A stretch of 18,837 nt of DNA, taken from Hyphomicrobiales bacterium. GTDB taxonomy: Bacteria; Pseudomonadota; Alphaproteobacteria; Rhizobiales; Beijerinckiaceae. A program made the translations under genes and the position numbers. Positions 1-7,677 of this stretch are shown in pieces (within the stretch, counting starts at the first letter, position 1; every line of letters begins with the position of its first letter). Under the pieces are notes generated by a model, which was not told where the DNA came from, made no database searches, and was given only the letters and a program-made list of their open reading frames with translations. Location of the stretch: NCBI GenBank assembly GCA_015655535.1, contig JAATEW010000217.1, positions 1-18,837 on the forward strand, read 5' to 3'.

Positions 1-1
1 C

Positions 2-310
2 AAGCAGATGCTGAACGATGTGACATTCGCAGTCGATCCCTATAGCTGCGCGGAAGGCGCGGATGCCGTCGTCATCATGACGGAATGGAACGAGTTCCGC
101 GCGCTTGACTTCGACCGCCTGCGCGACACGATGCGCGGCGATGTGCTGGTCGATCTGCGCAATGTCTATAACGCCGAATTGGCGGCCCAATATGGCTTTG
201 CGTATACCAGCGTCGGCCGCAATGCCACCGCCGCCCTCAAAACTGAAATCAAGGCGGCGGAAATAGGCTATTTGAAAGTCAAGCGCGACATAGGCCCAAC
301 ACGATTCTGA
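2..310 (+). CDS. UDP-glucose 6-dehydrogenase, C-terminal part (5' end outside window)
   Basis: The frame is open from the first bases of the window and ends at TGA 308-310, so only about the last 102 residues are present. They match the C-terminal UDP-binding domain of the UDP-glucose/GDP-mannose dehydrogenase family: a TEWNEFRALD stretch, then VDLRNVYN and YTSVGR, which in this family form the C-terminal Rossmann-like domain and UDP-sugar contacts. The complete enzyme oxidises UDP-glucose to UDP-glucuronate in two NAD+-dependent steps in the cytoplasm, supplying uronic acid for capsule or exopolysaccharide. The catalytic cysteine and NAD-binding half would lie upstream and cannot be checked. 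It fits the glycosyltransferase genes that follow. The family call is secure; UDP-glucose rather than another nucleotide sugar is the likeliest substrate, from the TEW and DLRN motifs. The usual symbol would be ugd, but I leave it out because the gene is partial. Confidence 0.9.
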   Translation, partial: KQMLNDVTFAVDPYSCAEGADAVVIMTEWNEFRALDFDRLRDTMRGDVLVDLRNVYNAELAAQYGFAYTSVGRNATAALKTEIKAAEIGYLKVKRDIGPTRF

Positions 311-347
311 GGGTCGGCAACGAAGCCGCTTAGTTTAACGAGATTCG

Positions 348-1790
348 ATGCGCCAATTGCCAGCTAGCCTCGAGTCTCCCGTAGGAGACGATGAAACCGC
401 GCGCCGCGCATTGGATGGCGCGCTCGATCATATTTTCATCTCGCCGAACGGAACTGCTCTTCTTCTGGGCTGGCTGTCCGATGAGGGCAATGGGCCGCCC
501 GTCATGCGCCTTCACGATGGCGGGGAGGTTTTGACCTTTCCGCCGACCGGCATTTTGCGCTATGCGCGTGAGGATGTCGCAGACGAACTCGGCGTCGACG
601 GATATGACTATGGGTTCGTCGCCCTTGCGAAGCTTCCCGATGGTTTTGCGCCCGGTAGAGTTCGCCTTGAAGCGAATACCTCCGTCAGCATCTTCCAGGT
701 CGAGACGGAACCGGAACTCACATCCGACAAACGGTTGCTCGATACGTTCCTGAAAGCGATCGCCGGCATTCAGGCCCATGCGGGCCGAGAAATCGCGCTG
801 AACGCGTTTCTGACGCAGGCAGGCGGAGCCGCCGCGATCGATCTCTTTCAAGCCCATGTGGCGGTCTCGTCCGCAGGCTTTCATATCGAGCGGTTTAGGC
901 CGCGCTCCGTCGCGCGTTCATTCGTCACGGTGCTGTTTGGGTCGGCGGAGCCGGTGATGATGCAGCCCGTTCTGTTCAGGTCGGCGGGTATCGATTTCGG
1001 CGAATGGATCTATGTTTGCAACTCGCCAGCCGATGCGCAAGCGGCGCTGCGCTATGCCAGGCTCATCTCCGATCTTTGGGATGTCTCGATCAGTGTCATA
1101 TTGGTCAATGACAATGTCGGCTTTGGCGCTGCGAATAATCTCGCAGTCGCCGCCGCGGCCAGCGACACGATCGTCCTGGTGAACCCGGACGTCTATCCGA
1201 TCGCGGAATATGCGGCGCTTTTGAAGGAGGGCTTCGTTCGGGAAAAGCCGGATATGGTTTTGCGGGGCGGTCTTCTATTTTACGATCCTGACAATCTCAT
1301 GCATTCCGGCATGTATTTGGACGACGACATTTTTGTCATGAACCACGGCGTGAATGGTGCCGACGCGGTGAAGGCGAGTTCATGCTGCCGGCTCCTGCGT
1401 GTGGAACACTATGATAAGGGCGTGCCCTTTTCTCCCGGAGCTTGGAAAACATCCATGCCGGCGACGGCCGTCACGGGCGCATTCATGACGTTCGAGCGCG
1501 GCGCTTTCGAAAAGCTCGGAGGCTTTTCGGGCGACTATATTTATGGCCACTATGAGGATGCGGATCTTTGCCTGCGCTGGGCCCAACATAATAAACAGGT
1601 CCAGATCGACCCGGCGCTGAGACTGGTGCATCTCGAGGGACAAGGCGCAAAGGCTCATGGGGCGGAATATAGCGGTGCCGCGCTTGCCAATCGCTTCTTT
1701 TTCACGGCCCGGCACGGTGCTTTTTTCGAGGGCCACCGCCAGAGTCTCGGCCGGAAAAAGAGGATGAGGGAACTCGCCTTCCGTATCTGA
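348..1790 (+). CDS. GT2-family glycosyltransferase with N-terminal accessory domain
   Basis: This 480-residue protein has a GT-A type glycosyltransferase in its C-terminal 290 residues. NDNVGFGAANN (254-264) is the nucleotide-contacting region typical of rhamnosyltransferase-like GT2 enzymes. VNPDV (278-282) sits where the metal-binding DXD normally lies. GHYEDADLCLRW, with E403-D404, carries the catalytic-base motif. Residues about 27-125 form a separate beta-rich domain (LLLGWLSDEG near 38-47) often found in front of bacterial surface-polysaccharide glycosyltransferases; its function is unknown to me. No signal peptide or membrane segment is seen, so the enzyme should act in the cytoplasm on a lipid-linked glycan. 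It starts 37 bases after the UDP-glucose dehydrogenase gene, without a strong ribosome-binding site. Donor and acceptor cannot be told from sequence. Confidence 0.85.
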   Translation: MRQLPASLESPVGDDETARRALDGALDHIFISPNGTALLLGWLSDEGNGPPVMRLHDGGEVLTFPPTGILRYAREDVADELGVDGYDYGFVALAKLPDGFAPGRVRLEANTSVSIFQVETEPELTSDKRLLDTFLKAIAGIQAHAGREIALNAFLTQAGGAAAIDLFQAHVAVSSAGFHIERFRPRSVARSFVTVLFGSAEPVMMQPVLFRSAGIDFGEWIYVCNSPADAQAALRYARLISDLWDVSISVILVNDNVGFGAANNLAVAAAASDTIVLVNPDVYPIAEYAALLKEGFVREKPDMVLRGGLLFYDPDNLMHSGMYLDDDIFVMNHGVNGADAVKASSCCRLLRVEHYDKGVPFSPGAWKTSMPATAVTGAFMTFERGAFEKLGGFSGDYIYGHYEDADLCLRWAQHNKQVQIDPALRLVHLEGQGAKAHGAEYSGAALANRFFFTARHGAFFEGHRQSLGRKKRMRELAFRI

Positions 1791-2021
1791 CAGGCTTTGC
1801 CATATTTTCGGTTTCGGACCGCATATTGATCTCACGTATGCGAGCAATATGTGGTGAACCGGGGCGGTATGGACATCTTTCTTACCGCTGTACCGGCCGG
1901 AAACCGGAGCTCCTGCAGAAAGGCCATTTTCGCTTTGTACAGGGGGCGATCGGCAACTTGAAAGCGATGGGTTGCAATGAAACCAGCCGCATCGCCAGAC
2001 TGATTCAGAGACGGGATTTGC

Positions 2022-2873
2022 GTGACCAAGACTGTTGCAGTTCTGACAGACGCCACGTCGGCCGGCTATCTTTTTCCGCATTGGATTCGTTATTATGCGG
2101 GCCAGTTTGGCGTTGAGAAGCTACATGCCATGACCTATCGGGGTTTGGGCCCGGCATTCGCCGGACTGGGTTTGGGTTCGGTTGTCGAACTCGACAGCTT
2201 TTACGATGACGAGTTTCGCGCCGCCGCGATCAGCGAAAGGGTCGCAAACCTTTTGCAGACCCATGACGTCGTGATCCGCTGCGATGTCGATGAGTTTCTC
2301 GTTCCCGACCGGCGTAAGCACGGTTCCCTTGCCGCCTATGTCGAGAATTTGACCCCTCCCTATGTGACCGCCATCGGGCTCGACGTCGTTGAGACGCCCA
2401 GCGACATGCAGCTTGATCTCGACGCTGCGTCCTTATTGGATCAACGGCATTGGTGTATTCGCGCGGCGGCCCTCAATAAGACGGCGATCGTCACGCAACC
2501 ATTGGTTTGGGCGGCGGGGTTCCACGCAGCAAATGTTTGCCCCCATTTCGACGATCTTTATCTGCTGCATCTCAAGTTCGCCGATATTCAGGGTAGAATC
2601 GCTTGGTTTTCCGATATGCTGGACAAGGTCCGGCCGGGCTCGAACGAATATGTTTATTATGCGGACGGACGCGCGAAATTGGAGAGCTATGCGAAATGGC
2701 TGAACAGCCGGCCGCGGGATAGTGATCCATTGGCGCTTTATGACAGAGGTTTCCTCGACCATTTTATGCAATCGGTTACGTGCAATCCGGAAAACGGTAT
2801 TTGGCAAGGCGATTTCTGCGTGGATGGTAAGCTGATCGACTATTCGTGCAACCTCGCGATGCCGAAGCATTAG
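2022..2873 (+). CDS. Glycosyltransferase, GT2/GT92-like, with DVDEF motif
   Basis: This 283-residue protein opens with a beta strand (VAVLTD) and a region for an incoming sugar nucleotide. RCDVDEFLVPD (D88-V89-D90-E91-F92) is the metal-binding motif of the 'Glyco_tranf_2_4'/GT92-like proteins. Further family signs are GLDVVE (119-124), KTAIV (153-157), GFHA (166-169) and LLHLK (181-185), which line the active site and acceptor side in relatives. The start is GTG at 2022, the first possible start after an in-frame TGA at 2001; GGGA lies 5 bases upstream. The 231 bases before it (1791-2021) show no credible gene. No membrane segment is apparent, so a cytoplasmic enzyme adding a sugar during surface glycan synthesis is the likely role. 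The sugar is unknown. Confidence 0.75.
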   Translation: MTKTVAVLTDATSAGYLFPHWIRYYAGQFGVEKLHAMTYRGLGPAFAGLGLGSVVELDSFYDDEFRAAAISERVANLLQTHDVVIRCDVDEFLVPDRRKHGSLAAYVENLTPPYVTAIGLDVVETPSDMQLDLDAASLLDQRHWCIRAAALNKTAIVTQPLVWAAGFHAANVCPHFDDLYLLHLKFADIQGRIAWFSDMLDKVRPGSNEYVYYADGRAKLESYAKWLNSRPRDSDPLALYDRGFLDHFMQSVTCNPENGIWQGDFCVDGKLIDYSCNLAMPKH

Positions 2874-2940
2874 TCAAACGGCTTTGGGGTGGATGAAAAG
2901 CCGGGAATTCCGCTACCCTTTATCATGCGGGAAGACACCA

Positions 2941-2947
2941 GAGGACG
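2941..2947 (+). promoter_or_regulatory. Ribosome-binding site deciding the start of the ERDV-motif protein
   Basis: GAGGACG lies about 7 bases before ATG 2952. The two upstream in-frame candidates, GTG 2889 and ATG 2925, have no comparable purine-rich site. Confidence 0.55.
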
Positions 2948-2951
2948 AGAC

Positions 2952-3923
2952 ATGACCTTCGAACCTGTTCAGGAGGCCGCGGACTTCGATGGAACGGTTC
3001 TGATTGTCAGAACGGATAAGATCGACGATACGCTTGCCGGTTTTCTTGCCGATGTGGAAAAGAAAACGGATCTCCGAATTTGCTTGGCCGCGGACGGAAA
3101 GAAAATCTCGGCCGATGTCCTAGCCGGCATCAACCATGTCGCCGCGACGATCGAAACCTATGGCGCGATGAATCTTTTCGTCGCGCATGATACGTTGTGG
3201 CGTTGCGGAGATTACGGCCTCTATCTTGTTCGTGCCAAATATCCGAAGGCGCGCTTCTTTTGGATGGTCGAGAGAGACGTCTACATCAACACCCGCGATA
3301 TCGGCCATTTCTTCAATGAGCTATCGCGGTTCAAAGATGCCGATTTCATTGGCAGCCGCTATTACGATGCCAATCCGACGTGGACCTGGTATTCCGCTAT
3401 GGTCCCATTTTCGTCGAAGCTTTATCAATGTGTGTTTCCGGTCGTCGGCTTTTCCGGCCGCGCGGCGGACTGCCTTTACGAGCGTCGAAAGGAAATATCG
3501 GCGCGTTATATGAATACCGAGCCCAAAGACCGGCAGTTGTGGCCGAACGATGAGATTTTTTGTGCGACCGCGGCGACGAATGCCGGGCTTGTGTGTCGCG
3601 ATTTGAATGATCTGGGGCCGTCGACCTACACGCGCCAAACCTTGAAATTGACGCCACCCCTCTCTCTGCGGCGTCTGACCGCTGCCAAGCCGGATGAATT
3701 GCTCTACCATCCTGTCTTGTCCGGCGACGAATTTATTCAGAAGCTGGAGACGAGGCTCGCCGCGGATATCAAGAAGCGTATCCCTCCAAAGGACCTGCTC
3801 GCCGTTTACGATAAGACTGTCCTCGGAGATGTCGCTTTGGAATGCGGCGAGGATCGCGCCAAAAGGTTCGAATGCGATCTCAACCTCGCATTGGAAAGCT
3901 GCGAAGCTAAGCCTAAAATTTAG
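2952..3923 (+). CDS. Putative GT-A-like glycosyltransferase with ERDV motif
   Basis: This is a 323-residue protein. I do not recognise a named family with certainty. The pattern CGDYGLYLVRAKYPKARFF, then WMVERDVYIN (E107-R108-D109-V110), resembles a GT-A fold in which ExD replaces the usual DXD metal-binding pair. WPNDEIFCATA (about 197-207) looks like the acceptor-side acidic motif of such enzymes. There is no signal peptide or transmembrane segment. I chose ATG 2952 because GAGG precedes it at a good distance; GTG 2889 would add 21 residues with poor signals. It sits 78 bases after the DVDEF glycosyltransferase on the same strand, which supports a role in the same glycan pathway. The stop codon TAG 3921-3923 lies inside the left arm of an inverted-repeat element, so the original C-terminus may have been altered. 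A non-enzymatic polysaccharide-biosynthesis protein is the alternative. Confidence 0.5.
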   Translation: MTFEPVQEAADFDGTVLIVRTDKIDDTLAGFLADVEKKTDLRICLAADGKKISADVLAGINHVAATIETYGAMNLFVAHDTLWRCGDYGLYLVRAKYPKARFFWMVERDVYINTRDIGHFFNELSRFKDADFIGSRYYDANPTWTWYSAMVPFSSKLYQCVFPVVGFSGRAADCLYERRKEISARYMNTEPKDRQLWPNDEIFCATAATNAGLVCRDLNDLGPSTYTRQTLKLTPPLSLRRLTAAKPDELLYHPVLSGDEFIQKLETRLAADIKKRIPPKDLLAVYDKTVLGDVALECGEDRAKRFECDLNLALESCEAKPKI

Positions 3924-4104
3924 GGCGGCGCCGATGCGGTCCCGCTCTGCCTGGTGGCGAGGTCGGCTTGCGGTATTCCAAGCATGGTTGTCGAGCGAGG
4001 CATGATCCGCTCAGAGAATTTTTTCAGGCCGCTCCTGGAATACCGCAACATATGGTTGGGCGTGCGTGAGCTTTGATTTGAATTGAACATCTGCCGCCCT
4101 AAAT
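3918..4104. repeat. 187-bp element with nested perfect inverted repeats (MITE-like or long hairpin)
   Basis: The outer arms are ATTTAGGGCGGC (3918-3929) and its exact reverse complement GCCGCCCTAAAT (4093-4104). The inner arms are TTGCGGTATTCCA (3968-3980) and TGGAATACCGCAA (4036-4048), also exact, enclosing 55 bases. The segments between inner and outer arms do not pair obviously. The element fills almost all the space between two genes, and its left arm supplies the stop codon of the upstream one. No open reading frame in it looks coding and no clear target-site duplication is seen. It could be a small non-autonomous mobile element, a dispersed intergenic palindrome of the kind common in Rhizobiales, or a structured RNA/attenuator between the two genes. 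Confidence 0.65.
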
Positions 4105-4115
4105 CACGCAGCGAA

Positions 4116-4122
4116 GGGGAGG
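4116..4122 (+). promoter_or_regulatory. Strong ribosome-binding site of the FkbM methyltransferase gene
   Basis: GGGGAGG lies 6 bases before ATG 4129. It is one of the best Shine-Dalgarno matches in the window and fixes that start, just 11 bases beyond the inverted-repeat element. Confidence 0.65.
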
Positions 4123-4128
4123 CGGGCC

Positions 4129-4794
4129 ATGCTTAATTTGATCGATGTCGGCGGTGCGGGCGGTTTGCAAGGCAAATGGGAAGCGCGTCTCGGAACGATC
4201 GCCCCAACCATATTCGAGCCCAATACCGCCGAGGCGGAAAAGATACGCGACAAATATCGCGGCCATAAGGACATCAGAGTGGTCGAGAGAGGCCTATTCA
4301 ATGTTTCAGGAAAGCGAACTCTGCATTTGACGCATCATTGGGGATGCGTGTCCTTGCGCCAGCCTAATTTCGAGTTTCTGGCGAAATATCCGATCGCAAA
4401 GCAATTCAAGGTTGTCGGCGAAAAGACCATCGATTGCCATCGCTACGACGAGCTTTTTGCGAGAGGCGAAGTGCCGAAACCAGACGTTATAAAAATCGAT
4501 GTTCAGGGATGCGAATATGAGGTCCTCGAAGGATTCGGGCATCTCCTTGAAGGCTGCATAGGCATAGAACTCGAAGCGCATTTCTATCCGATCTACAGGG
4601 AGCAAAAGCTCCTTCATGATCTGATCGGTCTTTTGGGAAGCTTTGGCCTGACGCTCGTGAGATTGAGCCCGATCAATCATTTTGAAGGCGATATTGTCGA
4701 AGCGGATGCATTTTTTCTTCTATCGAGGGAAAAAGCAAAAACGCAAGAAGAGAAGACAAACCGAACTTTGGTCGCCGAGGTTTACGGGCTTTGA
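4129..4794 (+). CDS. FkbM-family SAM-dependent methyltransferase
   Basis: This 221-residue protein has the core of the FkbM/Methyltransf_21 family. IDVGGAGG (5-12) is the SAM-binding glycine loop, FEPN (29-32) the acidic end of strand 2, and KIDVQGCEYEVLEG (122-135) the diagnostic FkbM motif with the D124/E129 pair. The family O-methylates sugar hydroxyls and other small acceptors, and in polysaccharide loci it commonly caps or decorates glycans. The start is fixed by GGGGAGG 6 bases upstream. The N-terminus begins directly at the SAM loop, slightly shorter than many family members, which usually carry a helix before it; a small N-terminal loss is possible. No membrane segment is seen, so it is likely cytoplasmic. 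It follows three glycosyltransferase-type genes and precedes a second methyltransferase on the same strand. The exact acceptor is unknown. Confidence 0.88.
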   Translation: MLNLIDVGGAGGLQGKWEARLGTIAPTIFEPNTAEAEKIRDKYRGHKDIRVVERGLFNVSGKRTLHLTHHWGCVSLRQPNFEFLAKYPIAKQFKVVGEKTIDCHRYDELFARGEVPKPDVIKIDVQGCEYEVLEGFGHLLEGCIGIELEAHFYPIYREQKLLHDLIGLLGSFGLTLVRLSPINHFEGDIVEADAFFLLSREKAKTQEEKTNRTLVAEVYGL

Positions 4795-4885
4795 ACGCAA
4801 CCTTGCCTCCGCGCGGCCAGATCGCCAAATCGTCGCCGGCAGATGATCAAAGCAAATGATCTTCACGCCGCAACCTGAGGAATGA

Positions 4886-5743
4886 ATGTCGGGAGGAATC
4901 GCGATGCGGTGGAGCGAGACGGTAAAGGATTATTACGACGTCAGGCCAGCCCCGAGATGGGGGCACGGCAAGCCCACGCATCCCGAACTGACGAAAGTCA
5001 TCAATGAGCGACGGCATGTCTACCGCGAGATTTTGGATGACATGCTGAACATCAAGCCGGTGCTGCACGCCATACCGATGAACAGCGACGATAAAAACAG
5101 CAACGTGCCATATTGGTCGAATACATGGTTCAGCAATCTCGATGCGACATCCCTGGTTTATTTTCTTCTGAGCAAGAAGCCGCGCCGCTACCTCGAAATA
5201 GGTTCCGGCTATTGCACCATGTTCGCGCGCCATGCAATCAAGGAGAGCGGTCTCCAGACGACAATCACCTCGGTCGATCCGAAACCACGCGCGACGATCG
5301 ACCGCCTCTGCGACAGTGTCATCAGAAAGCCGTTGGAAGAATGCGACGTCCAGATTTTTGACGAGCTCGAAGAATGCGACATTCTTTTCTTCGATGGTTC
5401 ACATCGCGTCTTCGAAAATTCGGACGTCACCGTATTTTTTCTCGAAGTTCTACCGCGATTGAAAAAGGGCGTTATCGTTCACATACACGACATATTCCTG
5501 CCGAGCGACTATGTCGCGACATGGAATGAAAGGCTCTATTCCGAGCAATATATGCTCGCGGCAATGCTGTTATGCAAAGTGCCGCCCTTCCAGGTTTTGT
5601 TACCGAACTTTTTCATATGTACCGATTCGGAATTGGTCGAGAAGGTCGATGCCGTGCTCGAATCTTCGAAGGGAAAAATACCACTCACCTACAATAATGC
5701 GGCGCGGATTCCCGGCGTCTCGTTCTGGCTCGAAACCATCTGA
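4886..5743 (+). CDS. Class I SAM-dependent methyltransferase (Methyltransf_24-like)
   Basis: This 285-residue protein carries the Rossmann methyltransferase motifs in order: YLEIGSGYCT (motif I, 102-111), SVDPKPR (motif II, 129-135), ILFFDGSH (166-173) and VHIHDIF (198-204). The last two carry the acidic and histidine residues that bind metal or acceptor in the Methyltransf_24 group. Some relatives in glycan loci methylate sugars; the acceptor here is unknown. About 100 residues precede the SAM domain and probably form an acceptor or dimer region. GAGG lies 5 bases before ATG 4886. An internal ATG at 4904 has GGGAGG 8 bases ahead of it and would shorten the protein by 6 residues, so the start is ambiguous between the two. 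It ends 20 bases before the end of the convergent lyase-like gene; no hairpin terminator is obvious in that gap. Confidence 0.82.
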   Translation: MSGGIAMRWSETVKDYYDVRPAPRWGHGKPTHPELTKVINERRHVYREILDDMLNIKPVLHAIPMNSDDKNSNVPYWSNTWFSNLDATSLVYFLLSKKPRRYLEIGSGYCTMFARHAIKESGLQTTITSVDPKPRATIDRLCDSVIRKPLEECDVQIFDELEECDILFFDGSHRVFENSDVTVFFLEVLPRLKKGVIVHIHDIFLPSDYVATWNERLYSEQYMLAAMLLCKVPPFQVLLPNFFICTDSELVEKVDAVLESSKGKIPLTYNNAARIPGVSFWLETI

Positions 5744-5763
5744 GGGCTACGCTTGCTGGCGGA

Positions 5764-6726
5764 CTACTCGATGTTTTGACATTGCAGCGGCGTTCCAGCG
5801 GGGTCGTTCGATACGGCCTCGAAACTGGCGCCCGACCGGATATTATCGAAATAGACCGTCTGCGTCGTGGCTTGCCGGCGCCTGTAGACGCCAATATCGA
5901 CACCCATGGCATTTGTAATCTTATGGCCGTCGTCGCCGACCCGCCCGGGGTCGAAGCCCCAATGCGCTTTGAAGCAAAATTGCGGTTTGCCGTTCAGCCA
6001 CATTGCGAGAACGCCGGGCTTCGGGTTGTCATCGGTTTCCGGATCCAATTGGAGAACGAAATTATTCCATTCGCCGCGGTTCACATTCATGCTGTAGATC
6101 GTTTTTGCCGGGCTGCCTTTTTGGTGCTCCATCAGATCGTCTCGAAAGCCGAAGAAAAGCTCGGCCGGGCCATTCTTGTCCTTTGACGGTGTGATGCTCA
6201 TCGCGAAGGGCGGATGGCCGCCGCAGCATTGCCAAGCTTGAAGATGAATTGCCCACGCGGTGGGCAATTCATAATGTGAATCGAGCATGAAGTCGAAAGC
6301 GATATAACGCGCTCCGCCGTTCACCATCATTTTCTGATTGGACCAATGCGGAACGGCATCGAGAAAAATCTTGTCCTTCACATTTTCATCATGGTCCGCC
6401 GTGATTTGAATGGCCAAGGAGCGAGCATTGCCCAGCTTGGACGCGCTGTCTGGAACCTGCTTATCGAGCCAGACATTGAAAGACGTTCCTTTGTCCACGG
6501 TAAAGGCCGGCGGATCGCCTTTCGAACCATCCTTGCGGCTCAACATATGGAAATAAAAAGGCTTCGTGCGGTCGCGCTTCGCGATCTCCGCTTCATCGAC
6601 GTAATGCTGATCGGAAAATTGAAGCTTCGTGTCAGGCTCAGCTTTTGCCAATATAGCACCCGTCGAAAAGACCAGAATGGCCGTGAGAGAACGGACGAAA
6701 TACGAAAATCGGATTCTGCACGCCAT
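5764..6726 (-). CDS. Secreted polysaccharide-lyase-like protein (heparin-lyase I type jelly roll)
   Basis: With the start at ATG 6726 the protein has 320 residues. It opens with a Sec signal peptide: basic MACRIRF, a hydrophobic stretch to about residue 27, and an AKA-EP cleavage site after A29. The mature part looks like the concanavalin/jelly-roll 'Polysaccharide lyase' family (PF14099, heparin lyase I-like). Signs are HLQAWQCCGGHPPF (about 161-174), GEWNNFVLQLDP (218-229), AMWLNGKPQF (241-250) and a closing VYFDNIRSG (291-299). Such proteins cleave acidic polysaccharides by beta-elimination in the periplasm or outside the cell, or only bind glycan. The catalytic residues cannot be assigned confidently. 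A longer reading from 6882 would put 52 non-conserved residues ahead of the signal peptide and run into the next gene, so I rejected it. It is last in a minus-strand set with a methyltransferase and a giant glycosyltransferase. Confidence 0.7.
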   Translation of the reverse strand: MACRIRFSYFVRSLTAILVFSTGAILAKAEPDTKLQFSDQHYVDEAEIAKRDRTKPFYFHMLSRKDGSKGDPPAFTVDKGTSFNVWLDKQVPDSASKLGNARSLAIQITADHDENVKDKIFLDAVPHWSNQKMMVNGGARYIAFDFMLDSHYELPTAWAIHLQAWQCCGGHPPFAMSITPSKDKNGPAELFFGFRDDLMEHQKGSPAKTIYSMNVNRGEWNNFVLQLDPETDDNPKPGVLAMWLNGKPQFCFKAHWGFDPGRVGDDGHKITNAMGVDIGVYRRRQATTQTVYFDNIRSGASFEAVSNDPAGTPLQCQNIE

Positions 6727-6727
6727 G

Positions 6728-6736
6728 CCTCTCTCC
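6728..6736 (-). promoter_or_regulatory. Ribosome-binding site deciding the lyase-like start
   Basis: On the minus strand GGAGAGAGG ends 1 base before ATG 6726, with its GGAG core 6 bases away. Together with the signal peptide that follows, this fixes the start here rather than 156 bases upstream. Confidence 0.65.
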
Positions 6737-6842
6737 AATGGTGAAGCAGGAAACTTATCAAAAGCACGCAATGTCGGATCAATTTTGACAAAGCCGCCGA
6801 AGGGCTCCCTCGCCTTGCCGCGGAAACATCCCAGCGCGGCAG

Positions 6843-7604
6843 TCAGGCCCTCAACTTTGCAAGACGGCCACCGGTGCGCCACTCGAAACGCTTCGAGCTC
6901 CGCTCGCTCTTAACAAAGTGAAAGAGCGTGTTCGATGTCGGATGCCCGACGGTCTCGACCGGTATGGCGGCGCGCGAAAGATCCTCATGCGTAAAGTGCT
7001 CGTCACGCCGCACGATCGTCTCCGTGGCGAGAACGCGTTCCAGCATCGCCGGAAATTCCTGCCAGCCGAAGACGCGCCAATGGTCTTCTTGGCCAAAGCG
7101 CCGGATGCGTTCTTCTTTCGGAAGTTCGGAGAGATCTTCAACTGTGGCCGGATTGGACGCCATCGGCACCGACAAAATCATGCTTCCGGCAGGTTTCAGG
7201 AGTCTTGCAAATTCGGCAATCACCCAATCAACCGAGACCGGGAGATGCTCCAAAATATGGTTGGCGATGATGATATCAACGCTCGAATCAGGTTCGTGAG
7301 CGATGTCGTTGCAAATGTCGAACGTGTAGGGAAGAACCTTATTGGCCGTATATGTTTGAGGGAATAAATCCAGCGGGTAATAATTATGAGCGTCGACAAT
7401 CTCGGCTATCTTATCCGAAACGCCTTTCTCCGGGCCGAAATGGAAAACCACGCTGCCGCGATTCAAGATGTTCAGCTTCTTCAGATAAAGCCAAATATAC
7501 CGCGTCCGCTCCAGGGAATGGCAGCTGGCGCACCAGGCATTTTTACGGCCTCTGAACTCGCGAAATTCCATGCCGGAGCAAATTGGACATATCGGAACGG
7601 TCAT
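6843..7604 (-). CDS. Zinc-ribbon class I SAM-dependent methyltransferase
   Basis: This 253-residue protein starts with a four-cysteine zinc ribbon, CPIC (6-9) and CASC (25-28). A Methyltransf_11-type domain follows: FHFGPEKG (54-61) as a variant SAM loop, PLDLF at strand 2, DIIIANHILEHLP (110-122) as the motif II/post-II signature, and LLKPAGSMILSVP (135-147) as motif III. ATG 7604 is chosen because AGGAGA lies 6 bases upstream on the minus strand; a TTG two codons earlier is less likely. It sits 73 bases downstream of the giant glycosyltransferase, whose C-terminal tail is related to it, and 116 bases upstream of the lyase-like gene, so the three are probably one transcription unit. A role in methylating a glycan or its lipid-linked precursor is inferred from context; the acceptor is unknown. 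Confidence 0.8.
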   Translation of the reverse strand: MTVPICPICSGMEFREFRGRKNAWCASCHSLERTRYIWLYLKKLNILNRGSVVFHFGPEKGVSDKIAEIVDAHNYYPLDLFPQTYTANKVLPYTFDICNDIAHEPDSSVDIIIANHILEHLPVSVDWVIAEFARLLKPAGSMILSVPMASNPATVEDLSELPKEERIRRFGQEDHWRVFGWQEFPAMLERVLATETIVRRDEHFTHEDLSRAAIPVETVGHPTSNTLFHFVKSERSSKRFEWRTGGRLAKLRA

Positions 7605-7610
7605 AGGCAA

Positions 7611-7616
7611 TCTCCT
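7611..7616 (-). promoter_or_regulatory. Ribosome-binding site of the zinc-ribbon methyltransferase
   Basis: AGGAGA on the minus strand lies 6 bases before ATG 7604. It favours that codon over the in-frame TTG at 7610. Confidence 0.6.
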
Positions 7617-7677
7617 GCGAATGCTGCTGCCTCTGCGACGTTAAAGCGGGAAGCCGATCTCTCGGCCGCCGATGGGT

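Noticed and set aside
315..328. CGGC-AACGAA-GCCG hairpin after the UDP-glucose dehydrogenase gene as a terminator
   Set aside because: Only four base pairs and no T-run, and the next gene starts 20 bases later on the same strand.
1826..2116. 96-codon plus-strand frame in the gap before the DVDEF glycosyltransferase
   Set aside because: It overlaps the better-supported gene from 2022 and has no domain or ribosome-binding site.
2889..2951. Upstream GTG start for the ERDV protein
   Set aside because: No ribosome-binding site is seen there, whereas ATG 2952 has GAGG at good spacing. It cannot be fully excluded.
3918..4104. Inverted-repeat element as a complete insertion sequence
   Set aside because: At 187 bases it holds no transposase frame and no clear target-site duplication, so only a non-autonomous or structural element is supportable.
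6727..6882. 52-residue N-terminal extension of the lyase-like protein
   Set aside because: It would place extra sequence before a clear signal peptide and overlap the methyltransferase gene, while ATG 6726 has its own strong ribosome-binding site.
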